From Capilliphycus salinus (GTDB lineage Bacteria; Cyanobacteriota; Cyanobacteriia; Cyanobacteriales; Microcoleaceae), in NCBI RefSeq assembly GCF_047276495.1, contig NZ_CP178543.1, positions 5,704,001 through 5,768,000 of the forward strand: 64,000 nt of DNA. Direction: 5' to 3'. Positions 25,487 to 32,698 of this stretch are shown here, piece after piece. How positions within the stretch are numbered: the stretch's first letter is position 1; the number at the start of each line of letters is the position of its first letter. The notes beneath the pieces were generated by a model, which saw only the letters and a program-made list of their open reading frames with translations, made no database searches and was not told where the DNA came from. Both the position numbers and the translations under genes were made by a program.

Positions 25487-27355
25487 TTATACCGTCCTTG
25501 TTTCAGCTTTTAGTGCCAACGAAGCCAATCCCAAACACAACAAAGCATTAACGGCGAGGAAACCTTGGGCAACAATTCCCGAACCCAATCCCCAAACCGC
25601 AGGGGAAACAACCGCAGAAACGCCCAAACAACTGGCGACACCAATTGTAGTCCCGATCGCGATCCATTTCCAAGTCGGATGTCCGAGAAGCAAAACAACC
25701 AGAATAGCCGGAATGAATACACTGGCAAAAATCGGATTTAACAGACTATTTCCAGCGATCGCATTACCCAATTCCGGAACCGAACTTCCCATCATTCGCA
25801 TCGGCCATTGAGGAAGATCAAAGATATAGAAACCTCGCAGGAAAAATAACCCGCTAGAACCCGCAACCAACCCACTCATCATGGAAAAACTCCACTGGAA
25901 GGGGAAATAATTCCGCAGGAACCAAGCCAACATATAGGAACCCAACACCATCGCAACTTTCGGTAACAACGCCACAGCGCCGCCATCGATCCAAAAACGA
26001 GGATTGAGATAACCATTATCCCGCAGCCACCGGAAGAAGTCGCGGAAAGTAATCTGTCCTTTTAACGCCAGTTGTACGGCATTTCCCGCATCAACATGAC
26101 CTGCACCAAAATGGTTAAGGGGATCTTCCGTCACCTTGCGAGCCGACTCTTTGAGAATCCGGCTAATTTCTTGGGGTTCACTAATACCCGATGCTTTAAT
26201 TAAAGCGGCAATACCCGCAACGTGAGGCGATGCCATACTCGTTCCTTGAAATGCAGCAAACGTCGCGCCGCCGGTGGTCAGATCGATAGTTTCTTGAAGA
26301 ATACCGCCTGCGGTATTTTCACCTTGAGTTAACCCGCCAGGGGCAGCAATATCAACCCCGGCACCATAGTTAGAATAGGGGGTTTTGTTGCCGGTCGAGT
26401 CCAAAGCCGAAACCCCGATCACCTTCGGATAACGGGCCGGATATCCCGCCGCATTTTGTCCCGAGTTACCGGCTGCGGCCACAATTACAACGCCTTTATC
26501 ATAAGCGTAATCAATCGCCTCCTGCATTAACTTGCTTTCACCGCCGCCGCCGAGACTCATATTAATCACGTCGGCGCCGTTGTCTGCGGCAAATTTAATC
26601 GCTTCGGCAATATCAGCAACCGTACCGCCACCGCTAGCACTGAGGACCTTTAACGGCATGATTTTGGCTTTGTAGGCGACTCCGGCCACCCCATAACCGT
26701 TATTGGTGGACTGGGCAACCGTTCCCGCGACATGGGTACCGTGACCGTTATCATCGGAGGCGTCAACGCGATCGTTAACAAAATCGTAGCCCCGAACAAA
26801 ATCGGTATCTTTGAGATCGGGAACTTTACTGACTCCGGTATCGATCACCGCAACGGTGACGCCTTCGCCTTGGGTTTCATTCCAAGCCGTTTCGATATTG
26901 ATGCTGCGGAGGTTCCACTGTTGACCGTAAAACGGATCGTTGGGAACGCTATGACTAAAAAACCCATCCTTGGGAATTTTCTCATAGGGGGAAACCGCAT
27001 CGTACAGAACACCGTTATCAAACTTCACGCTATAGTTAGCGGAGTAGATATAGTTGGGTTCAATGTATTCGGTGCTTTTACCCAGAGATTTTCTCAAGGA
27101 TTTCAGCAATTGTTTGTCACCCCGAACAACGTAAACGTTGTCTGCGGGGGAGAATTCGCTGTTAAGAGAGGGAATGACTTGATATTTTTGGGCGATCGCC
27201 TGAATTTGATTGCCAATATCAGCTTGCCCGATCTCCTCGCGAAAGTCGAGTACAATCGAATCGTATGTGCCTTGGGTAGCCAGACCGGAGAAGTTCGAGA
27301 CGGCCCAGCCTAGCCCAATTAAGAATAAGCACAGCAGAAAAAATCTTTTCATCAT
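25487..27355 (-). CDS. S8 subtilisin-family peptidase with C-terminal membrane domain
   Basis: A 622-residue protein. It has a signal peptide (MMKRFFLLCLFLIGLGWAVS), an inhibitor-like propeptide to about 130, and then the subtilase domain with Asp (AVIDTGVS), His (NGHGTHVAGT) and Ser (GTSMASPHVAG). The C-terminal ~150 residues contain about four hydrophobic segments (from ~460), so the protease domain is probably tethered to a membrane with its active site outside the cytoplasm. The membrane tail is an unusual addition for this family. It shares an operon with the small downstream gene and is divergent from 27481, with 125 bp between. Confidence 0.92.
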   Translation of the reverse strand: MMKRFFLLCLFLIGLGWAVSNFSGLATQGTYDSIVLDFREEIGQADIGNQIQAIAQKYQVIPSLNSEFSPADNVYVVRGDKQLLKSLRKSLGKSTEYIEPNYIYSANYSVKFDNGVLYDAVSPYEKIPKDGFFSHSVPNDPFYGQQWNLRSINIETAWNETQGEGVTVAVIDTGVSKVPDLKDTDFVRGYDFVNDRVDASDDNGHGTHVAGTVAQSTNNGYGVAGVAYKAKIMPLKVLSASGGGTVADIAEAIKFAADNGADVINMSLGGGGESKLMQEAIDYAYDKGVVIVAAAGNSGQNAAGYPARYPKVIGVSALDSTGNKTPYSNYGAGVDIAAPGGLTQGENTAGGILQETIDLTTGGATFAAFQGTSMASPHVAGIAALIKASGISEPQEISRILKESARKVTEDPLNHFGAGHVDAGNAVQLALKGQITFRDFFRWLRDNGYLNPRFWIDGGAVALLPKVAMVLGSYMLAWFLRNYFPFQWSFSMMSGLVAGSSGLFFLRGFYIFDLPQWPMRMMGSSVPELGNAIAGNSLLNPIFASVFIPAILVVLLLGHPTWKWIAIGTTIGVASCLGVSAVVSPAVWGLGSGIVAQGFLAVNALLCLGLASLALKAETRTV

Positions 27356-27480
27356 TATTCGTCGGTGCGTTTTGGGTTATTCGTCGAAGGAGTCCCAGAC
27401 AAATAACGTCGTTATCCCATTGTATCTACCAGAATTAGTAACGAATCACGGATTGAGTGCCAATTTAGTCAGGGTCAGTT

Positions 27481-27906
27481 ATGGAACGAGGTTTATTTTG
27501 GCTTCCGCTATTAATTGTTTTCTTTTGGTTGGCGTGGTCTGGTTGGAATGAATACCAAAAGGTTGAAGCCTACAAGGAGTGGGCGAAAGGGTTCGATAAC
27601 GCTAAATATGATATCTATGCGGTACTGGGGTTAAAGGGAACTGAACTTACTTGGGGAAAACCGACCCGCACGGGGCCTGTTAATCTAGAAACCCTGTCGT
27701 TGGAGGATGTACAATCAATTTGGCTCGTTGTTGATCATCATGCGGTTGATTTGGATTCTCTGCCTGAAAAGGCTAAAAGCGTAGAGTTAGAGTTTCAGTT
27801 GAAAGAAGAAGCAACTCCGGTTAGGGTTCCGTTTACTGAGGTTCCTCTGGGTGCTAAATGGGCGAATTTTCTCAACGAACAACTTGAAAAAGCCAATAGC
27901 CAATAG
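27481..27906 (+). CDS. Hypothetical protein with N-terminal membrane anchor
   Basis: A 141-residue protein: residues 2-22 are hydrophobic (LFWLPLLIVFFWLAWSGW), followed by a soluble domain of about 115 residues with a WLVVDHHAVDLDSLPEKAK stretch. No family recognised. Divergent from the subtilase gene. Confidence 0.68.
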   Translation: MERGLFWLPLLIVFFWLAWSGWNEYQKVEAYKEWAKGFDNAKYDIYAVLGLKGTELTWGKPTRTGPVNLETLSLEDVQSIWLVVDHHAVDLDSLPEKAKSVELEFQLKEEATPVRVPFTEVPLGAKWANFLNEQLEKANSQ

Positions 27907-27923
27907 ACAATCTTGTTACAGTA

Positions 27924-27980
27924 GGGGCGGGTTCTAAATTAATTTATGTTTCTCATCAATAACCTTGCTAAACCCGCCCC
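27924..27980. repeat. GGGGCGGGTT-bounded hairpin element, copy 5
   Basis: 57 bp with perfect 10-bp ends (GGGGCGGGTT/AACCCGCCCC), located 18 bp after the stop codon of the preceding gene. Confidence 0.88.
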
Positions 27981-28000
27981 CTCCCAACCGGTTATCGGGT

Positions 28001-28057
28001 AGGGCGGGTTTATCTAACTTACTGGTGGGAAATATAGATCATTTTAGAACCCGCCCC
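28001..28057. repeat. GGGGCGGGTT-bounded hairpin element, copy 6 (opposite orientation)
   Basis: 57 bp, GGGCGGGTT to AACCCGCCCC. The TTTAGAACC end is on the right here and the TTTAT end on the left, so it is inverted relative to copy 5. It is followed by ACACCTGACACCGGACACC-type short repeats. Confidence 0.85.
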
Positions 28058-28200
28058 TACAAACCCGACACCTGACACCGGACACCTGAGACCTGTTCAC
28101 GGTCTAAATCCTTCCTTAAGAAGATATAAACTGTTCGATAGAGTCATAAAATGGAGGGGGAATTTTTTTGGTTCCTCTACCCTGTTTTACCCAGAGTCAT

Positions 28201-28698
28201 ATGATCTTAAAACGTTTACCCAATATTCTTATCGCCTGTATATTGGCGTTGTCGCTGTTGGTCTCCGGTTGTGGTTCAACGACGACTTCTGCACCCCCAA
28301 CCGTTGGTCAACCGACTTCGGGCGGCCAAACGGTGGCGGCCGAACCGGTTTCTGGTGGTCAGTTTAACAAGTTCTTTCCCAAAACGGAGGGAGATTATCA
28401 ACTGAATTTTCGTCAAGAAAAAACCGGGTTTGCTCAGGCTAAACTCTCTCAAGGCGGTCAAGAAGTTGCTTTACTTTCTATTAATGATACCGCCAATAAT
28501 CCGGCTGCGGCTTCTAAATTTGAAAATAGCACCAAACAGGTTGCGGGTTATCCGGCCATGACGGTCGGTAACAATTCAACTGCTATTTTAGTCGCCGACC
28601 GCTATCAGGTGAAAGTGTCTTCTCAGTCCTTGAGTGAAAGCGATCGCGAAAAATGGTTAACTCAGTTTAATTTAACGGGTTTAGCCCGGGTTAAATAA
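28201..28698 (+). CDS. Predicted lipoprotein
   Basis: A 165-residue protein with a signal peptide and lipobox LLVSGC (Cys24), then a Ser/Thr/Gly/Pro-rich linker and a domain of about 115 residues (FNKFFPKTEGDYQLNFRQEK ... SESDREKWLTQFNLTGLARVK). It should be acylated and exported. The ATG at 28201 is chosen because upstream in-frame residues would spoil the signal peptide. I do not recognise the domain; an adhesion or membrane-stress role cannot be argued from sequence. Confidence 0.78.
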   Translation: MILKRLPNILIACILALSLLVSGCGSTTTSAPPTVGQPTSGGQTVAAEPVSGGQFNKFFPKTEGDYQLNFRQEKTGFAQAKLSQGGQEVALLSINDTANNPAAASKFENSTKQVAGYPAMTVGNNSTAILVADRYQVKVSSQSLSESDREKWLTQFNLTGLARVK

Positions 28699-28789
28699 TC
28701 TCTAATTTTGAAAAAAGAACGGTTGAGTTGATCTATTTTTTTTGAGTTTAAATTGACAAAATTACCCCTTATTATCGAGGTAAATTATT

Positions 28790-29677
28790 GTGAGCAAATC
28801 AATTATTGAATTAGTCGATGATCTTCCGACGGGCGGCATGACCGTTATGGTATTGAGAGGTTTAGATTTTGCGGTTCCTGGCGAGTGGGAAAATGTGGTT
28901 GGTTTTGCCAATACCGTTGAAAAATACACCGGAGAAACCGATCCGGCTTTGGTTCAACAAATTAGCGAACGGGCTTTATGGTTATATAATGATAAGTCTG
29001 AAGGATATCAACGGGCGCTGTGGTTATATCAGACTATTGATAGCGCTGGAACGGCTTTGGGAACGGCAGCTTTAGCGAATAAAATTGGGGAACAGGTTAG
29101 TTTTTTGGGGATTTTAAATAAGTTAACTCCCAAAGCGGATAAAGCGCAGGCGATTGATTTATCTTTAAAAGTTGTGGTTGAATTGGTCGCGTTTTGTCAA
29201 ATTAATGGCATTCCCGGCGATAGTATTGGCGATTTTGTTGGGGCTTTATCGGACTATGGCGGCGAAGCGTTGATGCGGATGGCGGCGCTGGTTTGTTTGG
29301 ATGGTTTGATTCCTTTGGGGCCGAATTTTCTTCAGGCGGTTTTAACTAAAATTGACAGTCTCACGCCGAAAGAGTTAGAGAAAAACGAAGGTTTTAAACG
29401 CATTAATCCCCTCATTCCAGGAGAAAGTTCGGAAGGGAAATTAAACTTTATTCAAGAAAGCGTTCAGTCGGTAACGGGTTGGATGGGTAATTTTGTCGCC
29501 CAACGGGATTTAACTCCGGAAAAAGTGGTGAATAATCTGCAAAATTTTGTGGATATCAGCAACGATAAACTTGATTATGTAGCCGCCTTTTTGGATATGA
29601 CCACTAATTATTACACCCACACCGGCGTACAAACCTTAACCCGCCGTTTGGTTGAACGGGCTTATGCGGAAATTTAA
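28790..29677 (+). CDS. Hypothetical helical protein
   Basis: A 295-residue soluble, mostly helical protein that starts with GTG (MSKSIIELVDDLPTGGMTVM). Segments such as LCFQ-less VVVELVAFCQINGIPGDSIG and LVERAYAEI give no catalytic motif. No signal peptide. Similar unknown proteins occur in cyanobacteria to my recollection, but I cannot name a family. Confidence 0.7.
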   Translation: MSKSIIELVDDLPTGGMTVMVLRGLDFAVPGEWENVVGFANTVEKYTGETDPALVQQISERALWLYNDKSEGYQRALWLYQTIDSAGTALGTAALANKIGEQVSFLGILNKLTPKADKAQAIDLSLKVVVELVAFCQINGIPGDSIGDFVGALSDYGGEALMRMAALVCLDGLIPLGPNFLQAVLTKIDSLTPKELEKNEGFKRINPLIPGESSEGKLNFIQESVQSVTGWMGNFVAQRDLTPEKVVNNLQNFVDISNDKLDYVAAFLDMTTNYYTHTGVQTLTRRLVERAYAEI

Positions 29678-29789
29678 CCGTTAAAGTCGAAGTTTGACGG
29701 CCTGTCGTTTGACGCGCTCTAACCTCTGAATTACAATCCAACTACTGAATTTTATATCCAAGTTTTTTAGTCAGGAGTTGTATTGTCAA

Positions 29790-30293
29790 ATGAGCGCGAA
29801 ATTTTTTCTAACCGGGGCTACAGTTGTCGCTGTAATCTTGTTGGGAAATCGGGGCGGGATAGCCGAGTTGAAAACGGTTTCAGTCGTTGAACTGGCTCAC
29901 GAATCTCACGGAGATCAGAGTCACGGAGAGGGGATGAATCACCATCACGAACCGATGGAAATACCCGAGGGTCAACCCATTCCAACGGTTGATTTAGTGG
30001 TTCATCCTGATAGCGTTAAAGGATGGAACCTGGAGGTAAAAGTCTCTAATTTCCGCTTTGCACCGGAACACGCCAGCGGCGACGCCCGCCCCGGAGAAGG
30101 ACACGCTCACTTGTACGTTAACGGGGAAAAAATTACCCGAATTTATGGAAATTGGTATTATCTCGGTTCTCTCTCACCCGGACAAAATCAACTGCGGGTA
30201 GGTTTAAGTACCAACGATCATAAAGATTTAGTTCATCAAGGTCAACCGATTGAGGACGTAGAAATGATTCAAGTGGAGGCTTCAGCCAATTAA
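29790..30293 (+). CDS. Exported histidine-rich hypothetical protein
   Basis: A 167-residue protein with a signal peptide (FFLTGATVVAVILLGNRGGIA). A His-rich segment follows (HESHGDQSHGEGMNHHHEP, about 40-60), suggesting metal binding. The C-terminal domain (VVHPDSVKGWNLEVKVSNFRF ... HAHLYVNGEKITRIYGNW) is beta-rich and has the HAHLYVNG motif seen in small periplasmic domains next to copper proteins. That link is family-level analogy only. A TTG four codons upstream is possible. Confidence 0.72.
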   Translation: MSAKFFLTGATVVAVILLGNRGGIAELKTVSVVELAHESHGDQSHGEGMNHHHEPMEIPEGQPIPTVDLVVHPDSVKGWNLEVKVSNFRFAPEHASGDARPGEGHAHLYVNGEKITRIYGNWYYLGSLSPGQNQLRVGLSTNDHKDLVHQGQPIEDVEMIQVEASAN

Positions 30294-30358
30294 ACCGCCC
30301 GACAACACCAACAAACCGGGTTGATAACCGACGCGGAGGATTGTAGGCGAAGCTGTAA

Positions 30359-30924
30359 TGAGATCAAGTTCGGTTGAATACCGATTATAAAAGTGTGGAG
30401 AGATCAAGAGATTTTGACTAACCGACGACATTAACATCATAAAAGGTTTCAATCCAAACCCTCGCACCACAAGGGAGAGGTTTATCGGGACGATAGACAA
30501 CACGACATCCTCCCGGTATTTCGACAGTATGCCCGTAAGTATTGGTGTTGCGCGTTTTGACCGTAATCACGGGAAGTTGTTCCTGGTGTTTTTGATTTTG
30601 CCGAATTCTGTGAGAATTAACGTGAACAATCTTTTTTGCAGGCTTTTTGAGATTGCACCAACGGGGAGCCGGCCCTCTTGTACCTCGCTCAATTATGGGT
30701 TCGCCCTTAACGAGGGGAATGAGCCACATTTTCCCGGTCTTATAGGCACCTTGGACTCGGCCGGCGATTAGGAGAACTCGCAGTCGAGCGGTGGAGATTT
30801 TTAGAATACGGGCTGCTTCTGTAGTACCGACTATCATTGAACTAGAAAGCTATAGTAATAGTTTTAAATGTCTATAGCTAAATTATAAACGATCTGCGGA
30901 TCAATAATCAATGATCTGGCTATT
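30359..30924 (-). repeat. Duplicated one-gene cassette, copy 2
   Basis: A 566-bp inverted counterpart of 1668-2234. It includes 87 bp of conserved upstream DNA with the two CAGATC direct repeats and about 59 bp downstream (AATCTCTTGATCTC ... GGTATTCAACCG). Divergence in the coding and non-coding parts looks similar, as expected if the whole unit duplicated. Confidence 0.8.
30418..30837 (-). CDS. Excisionase-like helix-turn-helix DNA-binding protein, copy 2
   Basis: A 139-residue paralogue of the protein at 1756-2175, differing at about 20 positions. Residues 1-42 (helix-turn-helix and wing) are nearly unchanged, including the putative recognition helix TARLRVLL. Changes cluster in the linker (residues 60-68) and the last ten residues. 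The C-terminal core PGGCRVVYRPDKPLPCGARVWIET is identical in both. The intact frame argues that both copies are functional. No recombinase is adjacent. Confidence 0.82.
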   Translation of the reverse strand: MIVGTTEAARILKISTARLRVLLIAGRVQGAYKTGKMWLIPLVKGEPIIERGTRGPAPRWCNLKKPAKKIVHVNSHRIRQNQKHQEQLPVITVKTRNTNTYGHTVEIPGGCRVVYRPDKPLPCGARVWIETFYDVNVVG

Positions 30925-31129
30925 TGAATTTGATATAACTCTCTTTTTTTGGCATCGACTAGACTTCCGCTCAGAGAACGGTATAATATGATGGGCATTG
31001 CTCCGAAGTTCGTAGCAGTCAGTCAACGGATAATTTCTAAGTTCAGTTTTCTCGGATTTGGAGAAAAAACCGCGATTCTGATTGCTGATTCTCGTGAGTT
31101 GTTGCTGAGATTTGAGCAAGGAAATATCA

Positions 31130-31552
31130 ATGTCAGAAGAAACTGAATCTAAAAAGCCAGCCGCAGCGAAAAAAGAAAAGCCGCCCGCCGTCGAAGATAA
31201 ACCGTTTCCCGAGTTTATCGAACAGGATTATATCCCCGCTTTGCGAGAAGCTTTAACCAACGAAGGTCTTGAAGGCTTGGAGTTGAAATTTGCCAAAGAA
31301 AAGCTTCCCGCCAGTTTAGGAACTTCTGAAACTTGTTGGCAAGTTATTGGTCAATGGAAAGGGGGTAAACGCTTTAATGTTTACTTTCCCAATGAAGATA
31401 TTAAAGCTCAAAAACTCTTTACCTGTACGAATGGTTCTCAACCGAGTACGATTGAATCGTTTTTGGGAGATGAACGCCGGATAAACCTGGGGTTGCTTGT
31501 CTTTGGTGTGGTTCAGCGTTTGAATGCTCAAAAGTGGTTAAATCGCAATTAA
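31130..31552 (+). CDS. DUF2996 family protein
   Basis: A 140-residue protein with a Lys/Ala/Pro-rich N-terminus (about 1-30) and a compact domain with IEQDYIPALREALTNEGLEG and SLGTSETCWQVIGQWKGGKR. It ends in GLLVFGVVQRLNAQKWL. This matches the cyanobacterial/plastid DUF2996 family, whose function I cannot state. ATG at 31130 (MSEETESKK) is preferred over one six codons upstream because of the AAGGAA-type site before it. A probable terminator follows at 31601. Confidence 0.85.
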   Translation: MSEETESKKPAAAKKEKPPAVEDKPFPEFIEQDYIPALREALTNEGLEGLELKFAKEKLPASLGTSETCWQVIGQWKGGKRFNVYFPNEDIKAQKLFTCTNGSQPSTIESFLGDERRINLGLLVFGVVQRLNAQKWLNRN

Positions 31553-31600
31553 AGAAGGCACAAAGATAATTTTCAGACTAAATTTAGACGATTTGAAATT

Positions 31601-31622
31601 GGAGAGTCTTCTCCTTTTTTTT
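31601..31622 (+). terminator. Rho-independent terminator after the DUF2996 gene
   Basis: A GGAGA-GTCT-TCTCC stem-loop is followed directly by eight T residues, 48 bp after the stop codon. The stem is short (5 bp), so strength is uncertain. Confidence 0.6.
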
Positions 31623-31703
31623 GAGTCCTGGTAATTGTTAAGTTTTGTGAAAAATATTATAATAGAAGCATAAATAGAGTTATGAATTACCCAGTCTAAA
31701 ACT

Positions 31704-32105
31704 ATGGTTGAGAAAGTTCAAAAATCGGAACAGGAGTGGAAAGAACAACTCACTCCCGAACAGTTCAAAGTCACCCGCAAACACGGAACAGAACGAGCCT
31801 TTACGGGCAAATACCACGACAACAAAAAACCCGGAACTTACAAATGTGTCTGTTGTGGAACCGAGTTATTCACCTCAGATGCCAAATATGATTCGGGGAC
31901 GGGTTGGCCGAGTTTTTGGAAACCCGCAAGCGAAGAAAATATTGCTTACAAAGAAGACAACAGCCTGTTTATGAAACGGACAGAAGTCTTATGTGCGGCT
32001 TGCGATGCTCATTTGGGTCACGTGTTCAACGATGGTCCGGCGCCCACCGGTCAACGCTACTGCATGAACTCCGCCGCCCTGGATTTTGTTCCCGCCGAGT
32101 CCTAA
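31704..32105 (+). CDS. msrB: Peptide-methionine (R)-S-oxide reductase
   Basis: A 133-residue MsrB. It reduces methionine-R-sulfoxide in oxidised proteins. Zinc-binding pairs are C48/C51 (CVCCGTEL) and C97/C100 (CAACDAHLGH); the catalytic cysteine is C120 in QRYCMNSAAL. Length and motifs are complete. There is no signal peptide, so it is cytoplasmic. A run of GGGGAGGT repeats follows the gene. Confidence 0.95.
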   Translation: MVEKVQKSEQEWKEQLTPEQFKVTRKHGTERAFTGKYHDNKKPGTYKCVCCGTELFTSDAKYDSGTGWPSFWKPASEENIAYKEDNSLFMKRTEVLCAACDAHLGHVFNDGPAPTGQRYCMNSAALDFVPAES

Positions 32106-32106
32106 C

Positions 32107-32255
32107 CTCAGAGGTGGGGAGGTGGGGAGGTGGGGAGGTGGGGAGATAGGGAGGTAGGGAGGATTTTTATTAACAAAAAGCTATTTTTCATGTTTAAAAA
32201 AGTCCTCTTCCCATCCCCCCATCACCCCATCCCCCCATTCCCCATTCCCAAGGGG
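32107..32255. repeat. G-rich/C-rich simple repeats
   Basis: About seven GGTGGGGA/GGTAGGGA units (32113-32162) are followed some 50 bp later by C-rich CATCCCCC units (32212-32250). Together they can pair as a long imperfect hairpin between msrB and the convergent 2Fe-2S gene. Confidence 0.7.
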
Positions 32256-32264
32256 GAATTACAG

Positions 32265-32567
32265 TTAACGTTTGGGCTTTGTATTAATGGAAACCGGGCC
32301 GTTAACGAGAGTTTGGCAAGCCAATCTATAACTATCCGGTTTCTTCTTGAGAATGCGCTTTTCGGCGTCGGTGCGGGGTGAAAGATTGTCCATACCTTCA
32401 ACAACTTCTACAATACAAGTCCCACATTGACCGTAGCCGCCACAATTCATCATTTTTCCCATAAAGGTATAAAGGTCAATTTGCTTCTCTAGGGCTTTAA
32501 TCCTTAAGTTGGCTCCATCTGCGGCGATGACTTCCTGATTTTCGTTGACAAATTTAATGTTAGCCAT
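32265..32567 (-). CDS. 2Fe-2S ferredoxin-type protein
   Basis: A 100-residue protein with the plant-type [2Fe-2S] ligand set in CGGYGQCGTC (C-x5-C-x2-C) plus the fourth Cys in LACQT. It is a small electron carrier of the ferredoxin fold. The sequence differs from the main photosynthetic ferredoxin, and the N-terminus (MANIKFVNENQEVIAADGAN) is that of cyanobacterial minor ferredoxin-like proteins. Its electron partners cannot be inferred. Confidence 0.9.
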   Translation of the reverse strand: MANIKFVNENQEVIAADGANLRIKALEKQIDLYTFMGKMMNCGGYGQCGTCIVEVVEGMDNLSPRTDAEKRILKKKPDSYRLACQTLVNGPVSINTKPKR

Positions 32568-32698
32568 TAGAGATTCCTAAATCCTATTTTCCTCAAGTTA
32601 TAAAAAAATGTTAACAAAATCGGGCATCCTTGGTAATTATGTGGTAATCGTACAGAGTAGAAAACACCCGGATTTCAAATCATACCGGACGAGATGCC

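Noticed and set aside
26732..27313. A 193-codon open frame antisense to the subtilase
   Set aside because: It overlaps the catalytic Asp/His region of a clearly real protease and shows no domain of its own.
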